From assembly GCA_000729835.1 (NCBI GenBank), contig JFHB01000005.1, positions 372,001 to 436,000 on the forward strand: 64,000 nucleotides of DNA. Direction: 5' to 3'. The notes under the pieces are model-generated. The model worked only from the letters and a program-made list of their open reading frames with translations. It had not been told where the DNA came from and did no database searches. A program made the translations under genes and the position numbers. Numbering within the stretch: the stretch's first letter is position 1; each line of letters begins with the position of its first letter. This stretch comes from Atkinsonella hypoxylon (lineage: Eukaryota; Ascomycota; Sordariomycetes; Hypocreales; Clavicipitaceae). This document shows, one piece after another, positions 24,240 through 36,562 of the stretch.

Positions 24240-24560
24240 ACCTACATAGTACGGTTTCAGTGAATCCCTCCCACTTTTATGCTTCAATGTTTCTTGTTTG
24301 CTCATTCATTAGCCAACAGAGCTTAGCAATTTGTTTTACGCAAGCGCCCTCTGCCTTACGCTTAGCTTACTTAATAGCTGTATTTTCGTGTGCCTTTTTC
24401 TTTAGAGGGCCTAGAGCTAGAACTAGAACGAACTATATTACGACTATTTCTGCGTGCCTTAGGCTTTCAAGGCGTCTTATTGTAGGTTAAAACTATTTAT
24501 ATAGCCTCAGTACTAGCCGCAATACTTGCAAGCAGCATAGCTTTAAAGGGAAGAGAAGGA
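24240..24560. repeat. AT-rich, CTAG/TTAG-rich relic sequence
   Basis: Composition differs from its surroundings: dense CTAG, CTTAG and TTAA words, and runs such as CTAGAGCTAGAACTAGAACG (24411-24430). This looks like an old, heavily mutated mobile-element fragment bordering two decayed genes. No terminal repeats or transposase frame could be defined, so the type of element is unknown. Confidence 0.4.
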
Positions 24561-24660
24561 GACTGGGGTGGAAAGAGGAGATAACAGCTCAGATACCAGG
24601 TGCGCGTCATGATAGCTTTGCATTCAAGGGTCATGATTACACATTCTTTCCAGACCAAGT

Positions 24661-27625
24661 CATATCTTCATTTCATTCTCATCCCACCTCGGACCAAATT
24701 CTCTGCAGTTCGTCCCCTCGATCCCCTCGATCCCCTCGAGTGGCATTCGCAAACCCTGCCTGCATGTTATCAAACATCTGAGCACCAGTTGCGCCATGCT
24801 CCGCCTCATACCACCCCAGCGAGTTGTTTCCGTGCAGACAGCCATCTGTCGTTCCCGATAGCACAGCCATGCTGTTCATGCCCGAGTACATGAGGCTCAG
24901 CTGGCCCTGATGCATCGCCTGCATCATCATCATCATCTGCTTTATGCTTTGTATATATACTTGATCCGAGGGATGGTCTCGCAGAAGACCAGGCATCGTC
25001 GTTCCCCGAATGCTTTGAACTTGTCCAACTCGGCATTCGACTCTGCTGATCCCGATGGTCCGGCATTGCATACTTGCAGCCACATTTTGCGCATTTAAGG
25101 CGACCAAATCTGGCAGATCTGTGCTCGCTTGTCCGATGCGTCGTAATATTGGAGGTGACCTAGTTTCGTATCTGCCACGAACGTGATGTAGCAGTCTTGA
25201 CAAAATAGCGCTTGATCGTATCCCCACCATGTCGAGTTCTGCCGGTGGTCCAATCTGGGACATATTGGCACGTGTGCGAATTTCCTCACATAGTCGGTGT
25301 AATAGCTCATAACGCTATGGTCCATTGCCTCTGCGAACTTGCTCATGCACTGGTGAAATCGAGGACTAGACGGGCGGAAGTTGCAGACGATTGTGTCCTC
25401 GGAATTGCGCTTGGCTGGTTCCAGAAAATGACCAATCTCGGAGCTCTTGAAAACCCCATTGTAGTAGGCTTCGCAGATGCTGAAGTCAGGACAGCCCCCT
25501 GGTAGAGTCTACCAATTTCCTCGAACGATGCCATTCGCGGTACATGGCACAAGTTTGTTGATTGTTGACGCCAAACTCCAGAAACCGTCAAAGTCCTTAT
25601 CACTGAGCTTGTTGTCCAGAGCAAACGCCAAAGAGATATTCGAGTTGTGCAATTGCAAGTCCATCGTGTTCCCAGCATATTCGTCCACGTATCAAAGCCA
25701 AGCTGTGTGTTTACTGGTTCAAACTCGTGCTCGAACGCTGTCAACTCCAGATTGTCCATGTAACAGCCCCGCAGACGTGAAAGTTAACAATCGTCTGTCG
25801 GAGCGTGAACCATGTCCCTTCGTTCCAGGCAATATCTTTGCCCTCGCAGAGTGGGAGCTGCATCCGACGGGTGGCATTGCTCACAAATGCGGACCAGCCG
25901 TTCCTCCTGGATAGCTGTTCGATGGCCCGAGTGATATATGGGAGAGCCGCATCACACGACCAGGTGTCCTCGGCGCCTCGGTTCTTGTAAGGCGTGAAAT
26001 GGGACTGGAGCGAGGCCCCGACTACTTTAACCTCGTGGCAGGCCTCACAGACGATGAAACCTGTAATTTCGTCGTTCACGAGTCCAAACCATTTGTAACC
26101 TTCTCTACCAGTGACATGCGCGCGGCCCTTGCAATTCAGCATGGTGAAACGTCTTTTTGCAAATGATCGTAGTTCGCCCAGATCACTGGTTCGAAGAGCC
26201 TGCTGCCATATGCAATTTTTGACTCTGGGCGTCCAGAAACCGCATGTCGACCTGGTCTCTGGCTCTGCTAGGATTCGCTCGAATTGACTAGAGAGTGGAC
26301 TTGACTCAATGTGGTCTTGATGACACTTTGTGCAGATGAGAAACTCTGGCTCATCGGGGAGCTGGTACCAGTACAGAGGGTACTCAATTGCGCGATCTTC
26401 GGGACAGTGCCGGACTATGTCTCTTGGTGTTCCATTGGCTGTGATGGGCGGGAGCTCGCGTTTCTTGGAGCCATGAACTACTTTTCCCGGCTGACACTGC
26501 GCTTGATGCCGCTCGTTGTTGATATCGAGATTGCTCATGCTATCGGCTATGCCAGCTGAGTTGTCTCTCTGTCGAGATGCTTGTGTATAAGTCGAAACAC
26601 CAGCAGCCGGCGGCAAAGTTGAGATAGGCTCGTTCGTTACTATCGACAGGGGTGGGATATTTGCATCATGGTTCGTTTCAGAGATGACTGCTGAAGAGCC
26701 GACCATATAATTGCTTTGAGTCTCGGTCAAGTTGACATTAGAGGCCGCCCCTGGTTTACACGGTGGAATTGGCGGAGGTACCAGACTATGTGGATTGTTT
26801 TCAGGACGATTCTAGACCTTGGCAGCGGATAAAGATTCAGTAGGGTGAGGCTGCTGAACATTTTCACGCGGTCGAGGCCGAGGCGGAGGTGGAGAGGCAT
26901 GACTATCACGACCTGACTCTGGTGACTCTTGAAATGATGCTCGGGGAGGTGGTGGAAGAGGGAAACAAGGTTGGCCAGGGTGGGGTGGAAGGCGTATTGC
27001 TGGTCGTGGAGGAAGAGGAGGGCAACGTCTATTAGAAAAGCTAGGAGAAATGGCTCGATTTGAAGCGGATTGAGGTGAATTACTCTCTCGGTGCTCATCA
27101 TTACAGCTATGGGATGTCATTGAGAGATGAGATGCAGACCCATAACTCGGACTGGGTTCAGTAAGACTGATTGATGCAGGGGTGACAGGAGGAGAGTAGT
27201 GTAATGCTGGCTGGCTCTGGTTCAAATTATTCGCCCCATTTTCGCCAGGTCGATAATGCTGTGTCGTCGAGCTTCCAGTGGCCGAATACTGGGAACATGG
27301 AGAAGTGCTCGTCCCGGTGGATTGCTGATACGGTCGCGGCGCCGGCGCCGGCGGAGATGTATAAGAAGCACATTGTGCCTGGCTGGGCAAGCTCGCGGCA
27401 GAGGATGATTGTCCCGGCGGCAGCCCGGTCGCAGTTACATTGCCGAAGTTGTTTTGGCCCGGAGGCGGCTGGTACTAATATTGCCCTTGTGCCGGAGACG
27501 GTGAATACCCATAATGGTAATATTGTGACTGCTGTATATGTGAGCCCGGTAGAGGGTGATGACACTGCGAGTGCTTTACGGTAGGGGTCTAGAGTCCACG
27601 AGTCACTATGCTGCCTCTCCATCAA
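24661..27625 (-). pseudogene. Broken gene for a Cys-rich repeat protein of fungi
   Basis: Function of the family is unknown to me. The coding trace starts at MERQHSDSWTLDPYR (27625) and runs through a Pro/Ser/Gln-rich N-terminus into repeated modules of the form FLICTKCHQDHI, FIVCEACHEVKV, NFHVC, LFCQDCYITF, ending with LMYSGMNSMAVLSGTTDG and GATGAQMFDNMQAGFA. In-frame TAG codons lie at 27475-27477 and 26812-26814, further stops at 25509-25511 (in GNW-stop-TLPGG) and 25095-25097 (after QIWSP), and frame changes near 27550, 25766, 25650 and 24957. One module Cys reads Tyr (CEAYYNG). Each break lies inside otherwise conserved text, so introns do not explain them. Several stops fit CAG/CAA to TAG/TAA, a CpA-to-TpA change. 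Confidence 0.82.
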
Positions 27626-28560
27626 CTTGTTTTATAGTCTTCTATCATATGATATCACTCACAGGGGGATATAATGGTTTACGTACATGATTTGAGTACT
27701 GGTTCTGCTTTTGGTTATGTTTTCCGTACTGAGTATGAGACTGCTGTACAAGGGAATACAGATCTTCCCCAGAATACAGTTGTGTAGAGCCACCGCTTTC
27801 CTTCCTGAGAGTCTCGCAAATTCGTGATTCGAAAATAACCAGAATAGTTCCAAATTAATTTCGAGAAAAGAAAAACACGGCCGCACAAGTCAGGTGGCTA
27901 GTGTGCATATAGGTGAAATGGGTGACGTTCGATTCAGCCTCCAGCTCTGCCTAAGCATGCTGCCATCATCCATGAGACTCGTAGACCCTCCGGCCCTGAT
28001 CCCTCGACACAGCTGCCAAACCGAAAGCGCTAATTTCTTGCTTTTTCGGAGACTGGCAGAGATGGCCTGCTCACGCGGGGGACGAGTCCATAATGGGGTC
28101 CCGCAACCATCTACTCTCCTTGGAACCGCCATGCAATCTGAACACCCGGTGCCTGCCTGTTTTCCCCTCCGTGCATGAATTCTGCTTCCTGGCTCGCGGT
28201 GAGAATGCGTAAGGCTGAGGGAATTTATTGACTTGGACGAGGTCTAGACCGTTGGGACGTGCCATGCGGCTGAACGATAGTAACCGAGGTCGCCTAACGC
28301 GGCGCAATCTTGTGTCCTGTGCTTTCAATGCATGCAAACTTGTTGACGTCAGACTGACTGGATAGGTTGATTGGGCGGATTTAGCTCAGGTTCTTGGTTG
28401 TCTGCCTTGTGATTCTAATCTTAATTTTATTTTTGTGAGGTATTGTTCACCGGTTGCAGACTTGTGGGTTCTGGTATGGCATGTTCGAGCCCGTGTTTTT
28501 GAGGTTGAGCGACCTTTCTTCATAATGTGCAGCATCATGTATTGTCGTCCTTTTCAATTA
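27626..28560. other. Spacer between two pseudogenes
   Basis: No recognisable coding sequence on either strand; short frames only. Probably the former promoter region of the broken Cys-rich gene plus the 3' flank of the decayed P450. Confidence 0.45.
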
Positions 28561-28562
28561 GT

Positions 28563-29760
28563 CTACTCGCTTAAGCTTAAAGTAACAGCGGAAGGTATGG
28601 CAGTGAAACTATTGTGCTCGTCGTGTGGGCCGAGTTCCTCGGCGTATTGCTCGAATGTGCAAGTCCCCACCAGCAAGACTATTGAAATCATCATCTCGAG
28701 ATATGCCGGTTGCCTGGCAAAACATGCTCGGGGCCCGGCGCTAAAAATAATCATCGGTCTTGCGTTGAGGTCATGTTCGAGGCCGCCGAATTCCCCACGT
28801 TCAGTGACCATGTCATCTTTCGTCTTAAGCCGGATGTGGCTTGAAATGTGTAATATCGTCAATACTCCAGCTTGGCACCCGCTAGGTGTGCTCCATGCGA
28901 CCCGGACTGCGAGATTTATCTGCTATTGGTGGGGATGGCTCCGTAAGAGACGCTCCTTGGAGCATGATCATGATGTTGGTGTCTTTGGGTATGTGGTGTT
29001 CAAGAAGTTCGGTATCCATCACAGCTTGGCATGACAAAGGCAGTGTCCTCGCACATCGAACTGATTCTTCTAGAAGGCATCGAGATATGGTGCTGAGTTA
29101 TGGATGATTTCGGAGACAGTTCGTTGTCGTTATTGGCCATTAACCTCATCATATGAAAACCGTAGTTGCCTTGAAGCGTGGCCTGGGCACTTTCATTACC
29201 GGCTACGAACTTGACTTTCCAGCCTATTGTACTTGAGACAGTGTCTGATCCAGCAATGAAAAGCCAAGAAGCTGTTCTCAAGTCTGCATCAGCCACGGCT
29301 CCCCTCGGTTCATCACTCGTCAACAGATTAGATAATGTTAATTGGGAAGAAACATAAGGACGACATTAACATACCTCATCACGAATGTTGGCTTCGTCAA
29401 AGCTGTGTCTTCCTCCCGATCTCGAGGCAACTAAACTCTCGTAGAAAGAATATTACCGAAGGCAGTATCTGAATTCGAGCTGTCACTGTCTGCACTATAC
29501 AGGCGCTTGACCGCCTCTTTGATGTCCTCGGTCAGCACTTTCGCTTCCATCTGGAAGTATTTCCTCCAATTTGGCCACTGAAGAATCTAGGTTTGGAAAC
29601 TGCGGTGCAAAGCATCCCGTCACGAATGTATGACCTTGGTCCTCATAGTCAATGCCTCAGCGTCCGTCGCCAGTTGCGGCCGTGAGAACCATGCGATGTG
29701 CCGCAAGTCTGCATAGACACGGGGCGCTTTGGTTGTCAAGAGCCACTCTAGGCGATGCTT
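28563..29760 (-). pseudogene. Decayed cytochrome P450
   Basis: Traces of a microsomal-type P450 monooxygenase in correct order on the minus strand: an oxygen-binding I-helix with AGSDTVSST near 29250, a PYLDAF segment followed after a frame change by EESVR (ExxR) near 29050, an HIPKDTNIMIMLQGASL stretch, and the haem loop FSAGPRACFARQ near 28730 with the ligand Cys kept but the usual following Gly changed to Ala. Stops interrupt the frame at 29070-29072 and 28882-28884, with more breaks upstream. A GTATGT donor and TAG/GAG-type acceptor around 29325-29375 may mark a surviving intron. It is too broken to encode an enzyme. Substrate and P450 family cannot be read from the remnant. Confidence 0.75.
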
Positions 29761-30827
29761 GGTGACAATTTTTCCATTGTCGTTTCCCAGTACCAGAGCC
29801 AGAGCCAGAGTAACAACAATTGCTTCTTCCTAGATGTCTTTGAAAGCAGCGAAGTGACGTTCATCTGTATGTTTAATCTTCACCTCCTAAACGAAGACCA
29901 AATTGTTGGCTTTTTCGTACATGTAACAGGGGTCGTGTGATCAGACAAGAATGTAGGCGCCATGAGACCTTCACAAACTCTTTATATATGTTGAATCGCG
30001 GTTCAGATGACTTCATGACTTCATAGAACATGATGATCAGCTATGATGAGCATAAAAGAGGCAAACGTGCTTCTAAGCGAGGCCGAAATCCTTTTTTCGG
30101 CCAACCATGATGTCACAGAATTCGTTATAATCGGACAATTTGATAACAGGCGTGGCAATGACTCAGTAGGACACCTCTGTAATTGCTGGCTTGTGTCTCT
30201 TTGTCATGTCACTGAACCAAAATCGCATACCGCCATTCTTCTTGGCCTCTCGAAGTGCCAGGACATTCAGAGAAATCCCGCATTATTGTTGTAGGGAATT
30301 CCATGAAAAGGATTCGGCTGTATCCTGTTCAAGGCATAGACCGTAGAAGCACTGCGGACACCTATGGTCGCATATTGGCTCGCTTGGCCAAAGGTGACTC
30401 GGCGTGATTCGGACTGGCGCGTTGCGTCAAACTCGTCAGACCGTAGATGACTAACTAGTTAGCTCACCTCTGCAAATACCCTGTGCGTTTCCTTTACTCC
30501 CGTGCGTAAGTGGGACAAGACAAGGCATGTGCCAAAATCCTGGCATGGAGGAGGGAGCACCAGGTTCCTAGCTTAAATCAGCTAAAAGACACGTACTAAA
30601 TTCGTGTGACTCCCCGGTACCCCCATCCAGTCATTGTGCCCCACCACCACCAAAACGCACAATCGCCAAAAATTCAAAGCCCACTCACTACAACAAGTCT
30701 CATCCAAGCGGCCTATACTACCCTCCCGCCTTTTCCCTTCCGACCTTTTCTCGTCCAGCCAAGCCCCTTCGAATTCCAACAGTCGGTAGAGAGAACGCGA
30801 ATCAAGTCATCACAGCACACGCCCAGC
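29761..30827. other. Region upstream of eIF3i
   Basis: The left part may include the lost N-terminus of the P450: a Leu/Trp-rich minus-strand segment near 29780-29830 overlaps a tandem CCAGAG repeat. The right part (30600-30827) is pyrimidine-rich and should be the eIF3i promoter and 5' UTR. No other gene seen. Confidence 0.45.
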
Positions 30828-32126
30828 ATGAGACCTATACTTCTGTCCGGGCACGAACGTGCGCTCACGCAAATTCGGTACGCCTCTTCTCCGCTCTCCC
30901 CACGTCCCCTCCTACGTGCCTTCGGATTGCCCCTCCCTACCGGCCGGCGACTTGTCGGTATAGATAGAGTAGAGGCAGCCTGGCGAGAAGAAATGTTGCG
31001 CATGGGATAAAACCATTCATAACTCATACTTTCACTACTGACCCTGGTCTTCTCGAAAATTAGCTACAATCTCGATGGCGATATCATCTTCTCCGTCTCC
31101 AAGGATCAGCAGATTTGCGCTTGGTTCTCGCACAACGGCGAACGTCTCGGAACCTACCACGGCCATGTCGGCGCCATCTGGACTGTCGATGTCGATCCTA
31201 CCACAACCATGATCGCCTCTGGCTCCGCAGATAACACCATGCGTCTTTGGGAGGTCAAAACAGGCCGCTGCCTTAAGACCTGGGAGTTCCCCACCGCCGT
31301 CAAGCGTGTCGAGTTCAACGAGGACGGAACCAAGCTCTTGGGTGTCACTGAAAAGCGCATGGGCTACTTGAGTAACATCGTCGTCGTTGACATCAACCCC
31401 GATGTCGATGGCGAGCAGAGCGACGAGAAGCGCCTCACCATTGTCTGCGACGCGTCCAAGGCCACCGTTGCCGGCTGGAGCAATATGGACAAGTACATCA
31501 TTGCCGGCCACGAGGACGGCAGTATCAGCCAGTATGATGGAAAAACTGGTGATCTCCTCGACAATGTTCCTATCCACGAGCTCGACAACCCCATTACCGA
31601 CCTCCAGTGGTCCTCTGACCGCACCTATTTCATTACTGCCTGCAAGGACAAGAATGCCAAGGTAAGCTCATTTCTCAATGGCCCTTTCGGCGATTCATCG
31701 TCATCCCACGTATTTTTAAAACAAAGTTATGTCCTCATCGACTGACTCTTTCCTTCCAAGCTCATTGCTGCCCGCGACTTGACAGTCTTGAAGACCTACC
31801 CCGCCGATACTCCTCTCAACAGTGCAACCATTACTACCAAAAAGGACTTTGTTATCCTCGGAGGTGGTCAAGCCGCCATGGATGTCACCCGAACATCAGC
31901 TCGCCAGGGTAAATTCGAAGCCCGTTTCTACCACAAGATCTTTGAAGACGAAGTCGGCCGTGTTCGAGGCCACTTCGGTCCACTCAACACCGTTGCCGCC
32001 GATCCCACCGGAAAGAGCTACGCCAGCGGAGGAGAAGATGGTTACGTTCGTGTGCACCACTTTGACAAGGGCTACTACGATTTCCTGTACGAAGTTGAGA
32101 GAGAACGAATCAACCGACTGCAGTAA
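30828..32126 (+). CDS. TIF34: Translation initiation factor eIF3 subunit i
   Basis: WD40-repeat subunit of eIF3, which organises the 43S pre-initiation complex in the cytoplasm. Three exons, 30828-30877, 31064-31661 and 31761-32126, all joining in frame; 337 aa, the usual length. Text characteristic of the family: [69 protein letters not shown] and the end [13 protein letters not shown]. Intron 1 (186 nt) directly follows the first 16 codons, a common arrangement in highly expressed fungal genes. A 15-nt A-run follows the stop at about 32147. Confidence 0.97.
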
Positions 32127-33014
32127 AACCAGAGCAATGAACAGCAAAAAAAAAAAAAAAAGCGTAACTCAAATCAACGAAGTTAAAAATCTTTTCAGGA
32201 GACAAGGATGGTCAAGTAGGACAGAGAAGAAAGAGAAGTTCACCGAGATCTACGCGAAAGCCCTGGTTCTCCACCCTCTTTACGTCTCGAATCAGACGAG
32301 CAGGAAATTAGTCCCACAACAACTCGGGTCATTAATAGTTCGGCTGAAGGACGAGAAAACCCGCCTGGTGCAAATCTCTTTCGGGAGCAAAGGCGTGTCT
32401 TACTCCTAGTCTGCTTGCATAGTTTGGCGTTCGGGGCGGAATATAAGGATCGTACTGCCTTTTTTTTTTTCTCTAAAGGAAGAAAGACACGATGAGAAGG
32501 CAACCAGAGATAAAAAATCTATTGGAGAAGACGCACCTAGGAAGAGACAAAGATAAATCATGGTCCTTTTATTCTGTTAGTTTCATGTATGTTATGTCCA
32601 TGAATGCCGGTTTGGGCTCTTTGCGATGAGCTGCGGTAAGAGGTAGATGGGCCTTGGGGGCAATTGGGAATCATGTCTATTCGGGAAGTCGCGACGTGAT
32701 TTGGTTTCGTAAGGAATCTTGTGTCATGAAATGCTCTGCCGAAGACGTTTTGAGTGATGGATATTCGTAGTGGACTCTGACGGTGCCATTCTGACTGTCG
32801 GCATTTGACTACTTACTGACAATCCAACATCGTATTTACAGATCAAAATCGTAGCACCCCAATCCCACAAAGCTGCACAGAGCAACGCCGTAATTCTATA
32901 TTTCAAAAGCCTGCCCTGAATGCCCCAGTCCCACACTATCCATCCATACCATCTACAAGACTGAACATGATTTTAATTATCCCCATCGTGCCCAGCCGCT
33001 GGGTGCACATACAT
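32127..33014. other. Convergent intergenic region
   Basis: Between the 3' ends of eIF3i (+) and ISWI (-). Contains an A-run near 32147-32161 and a T-run near 32460-32470. No gene or structured element recognised. Confidence 0.55.
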
Positions 33015-36000
33015 CTATTTTCTCTTCTTGCCCTTCTTGCCCTTCTTGCCCTTGGACGTGTTGTTCGACCCCGTGGAAGCGACGCTTGAGGCGCGTGAAG
33101 GGGCTACAGAGCTGGCTTTGCTGGATTTCACGTTGTCCAGTGCTTTGTTCTAGATAGCACGATTAGCAATGCTCATTCCTAGCTTCTTGGAGCTTATAGT
33201 GCGTACCTTGACTCCATTCTTAGACTTCTTCTTAGCAGGTGCACCTAGAACGCTGTCCTCGTCGTTTTCATCATCAGGCTCGCGCTTCGTCTTGCCGTTG
33301 ACACCGTTTGATCCACGCGTCGGCACATCCTCAAATTCCTTTACGATAGTGGTAATCAAGGTCGTGCAACGACGAGATAACTCCGTTGGTGTCCTGCTCA
33401 GGAAGAACCAATCGAAGCGAAACAGTGGTGACTCGCGGATATCATCGCGCATCTTCTCGTACAGCCCTTCTGAGTCAATACCATATTTATCAAGAAGAAC
33501 CAATAGGAACCGATCTTCTTCTTCGGTATACACCTTCTTGTTTGTCGTAGACACTGAATAGTTGATCTTGAGCTGTTGCAAGGGAACCCTATACTGCGAC
33601 ATTTTCTTTCTCAGGAGCTTCCGCTGGTTCTCAATCTTGCGCATGCGCTCTTCCCCATCCTCGATAACCTTCAAAGACTTGGTATAATCAGCGACTTCAG
33701 TAAAGCGCTGCCAAAATACCTTGGCGTAAGCTTTAATCTCGGCGGGAGTCTTGCTGTCAATTTCATTTGAGATGCCCTGGTAGTCGTGGCGTCCGTATTT
33801 GCCAGAGCCATTGACGAACTGTTGAAAATCCCTCCTGCTCCAATTACCAAATCCTTGCGTTGATAGTTGCTCCTTTTCCTTCTTTTCTTCTTCAGTCAAA
33901 GGAGTGGCATTGTCAATTTCTTGCTGATCCAGGGCGCGCTCGGCCTCTCGCTCTGAAAGGTTCTCTTCGTCGCCATCAGGGAGAGGAATTTTGTACCCAA
34001 TCTCCTTTCTGTAGTACGCTGTTTCCCTGTCTTGGAGGTCACGGAGACGCGGTGGATAAAACTGAAAATCTTGGACTGGGATCTGTTTAGGGGCTCTGGG
34101 TGCCTTAGGCTTGCCGTCACCCTTGGGGTTTGGAAACATGGCTTGTCTGAAGTACTTGTCCATCGAGTACGACTGTTCTTTGCGCTCTCGTTTCGCGGGG
34201 TTGATCCAATTGATACCGATGTCCTTCTTCACATTGGCAAAGTTCTCGCCATTCCATTGGTAAGCAGATTCCGAGGTAAACTTCTGCAGATCATCAATGC
34301 CAAGCTTCTCGTATTTCGCGTTAAGTTCCTTGGTCCTTGATTCGCCTTGATTAAGAATGGCATCGATATCGTCATCGTCGAGCGACTTCTTACCAAAGTC
34401 ACCCGTGGCACCTTTAGACTTGAATACTTTCTCAGCTCCATGCTGAATCATAGACAGAAGTTCATCCTTATTTGCTGCTGCTTTGGCGGCAATTTGTGCG
34501 CGGCCTTGTTGGATGACAAGTTGGTCGAGACGCAGCTTTTGCGCTGCACGCTCCAGAACCTTCTCTTCAATAGCATTATCTGTCACAAACCGGTATACCA
34601 CCACTTGTTTGGTTTGTCCAATACGATGGGCACGATCCATAGCTTGCAAGTCAGCCTGAGGGTTCCAATCACTGTCATATAGAATAACGATGTCGGCAGT
34701 CGTCAGATTGATACCCAGGCCACCAGCTCTAGTCGTCAGTAGGAATATGAACTTCTCAGATCCTGGCTTGTTGTAGTCATCAATAGCGGCGATTCGGTCC
34801 TCGTGGGCAGTGCCACCATCAATACGGCAGTACTTATAGCCGCGGAACACACAGTAATCCTCAAGAATGTCAAGCAGACGGCTCATCTGAGAGAAGATGA
34901 GTACTCGACTGCCTTGCTTCTGAAGGCGGAGGAGAAGCTTGTCCAAAACGGCCATCTTTCCGGCGTTGTAAATCAAGTGCTCATCAGTAGTATACGGCGG
35001 ACCCGGCTCGGCACCTTCGAACAAATATGGGTGATTGCAGCATTTTCGCAGCTGCATAACAATGTTAAGAAGTCGAGTCTTTGATTCTCTCTTGCCGCCA
35101 GCTCCGTTGACGGCGTCAATATCCTTCTCCAGAATCTTCTGATACCACTTGATCTGCATATCGGACATTCCCAAGTATACATTGATCTCTTGTTTGGGAA
35201 GCAGGCTCTTCTCCACGTCACTCTTGACACGTCGCAGCAAAAAGGGTCGCAACACTTTGTGGAGCTGCTGAACAACAGTGTCCTGGTCGCGGTCCTGGCC
35301 GGAAAACCACTGGTCAAAGGCTTCTGAGTCACCAAATACATCAGGCAGCAGGAAGTTTAACAGTGCCCAAAGTTCGTGGAGGTTGTTCTGTAAAGGCGTG
35401 CCGGTAATAAGGAGTCGGTTTCGTGATTGAAACAAGCGTATGATTTGAGAAAGAGAAGACTCCTCGTTCTTGATTCGGTGTGCTTCGTCAATGATGATGT
35501 ATTCCCACGCAAATTTCTTGAGATGGGTCTTTTCTCTCAAAATCATCTCATAACTGGTGATGCACACATCGAATTTCTCATCCACCAAGCGCTCATTGAT
35601 CAGATTGTGGCGCTCTTCCTTAGCTCCCTGAAGAACGAGGACATTGACCTCCGGTGTCCACTTGGCGAATTCTCTCTTCCAGTTGTCTAATGTTGACTTG
35701 GGCACCGTGATGAGATGCGGACCTGTGATGCCCGCAATGTGTCGAAGATAGCCCAGAAATGAAATGGTTTGCAGAGTCTTGCCAAGACCCATCTCATCAG
35801 CAAGAATTCCTGAAATACCATTCTCATGCAAGGAAATGAGCCAATTGAGGCCAGCAATTTGGTAATCTCTCATTTGGCCTTGGATGAAGTGTGGTGATTC
35901 GCGGAACACCGTCTCAGCGGACCCTCCATGTTTCTCGTCCTTGAGCAGCTCAGCATCTTCTTCGGCTTCGGTACGTCGACGACGGTCAACGGTTGCACCG

Positions 36001-36562
36001 CCTTGTCTAGTTGCGCCTTTCTTGCTCTTTGCAGCTTCAGTGTTCTGGCGATCGATCTCGGTCATGATATCTCGAATCTTGGGGTCGGGGTTCGTCTCGA
36101 TGAAGTGACGAAACAAGTCGGTAAGACCCAGAAGATAGCGAAATCTTCGAATAGTGTCATCTTCCTACAGCGTGATGGCTTGTTAGCCCATACTAGAATG
36201 CTACAAAGCTTGAAGAGAAGTCAAAAGAGCGCATTGCGCACCTTTGATTCACCGAGACGGTCATGTTTCCTGCCAAAGATGCTTCGTCGCAATTGATTTA
36301 CTTCTGATCGCTTCTTCCTTCCATCGGTGAGAGGCTCGCCAGCAACACTGCTTGCTGTTGTGTTGGGATTGGTATCGGAGTCTGTGTAGTCGGGAGTTTC
36401 ATCGACCTCCTGCGCCGTGTTCGTCAGTGACATCTACCAAGCCCGATTGGAGCCATGACTATTCGTAGAACTACTTACCATCTCGTCTCCACGATGGTGG
36501 TCAGGAGCATCTGACATAGACGCGTCGGTATCGATGCCGCTGGCTCGTGAGCGTGGAGCCAT
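33015..36562 (-). CDS. ISWI: ISWI-family chromatin-remodelling ATPase
   Basis: Nucleosome-spacing ATPase of the nucleus. Four exons: 36479-36562, 36242-36433, 33207-36164 and 33015-33149; introns of 45, 77 and 57 nt, the first near the lower size limit; 1122 aa. Snf2 motifs: [76 protein letters not shown] region follows ([21 protein letters not shown] and [16 protein letters not shown]). The final exon replaces an intronic read-through and ends in a [12 protein letters not shown] basic tail. It shares a divergent promoter with the TAPR1-like gene. Whether it is closer to yeast Isw1 or Isw2 cannot be decided here. Confidence 0.96.

Noticed and set aside
28435..29034. 199-codon forward open frame
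   Set aside because: Lies opposite the P450 haem-loop remnant and has no domain-like text of its own.
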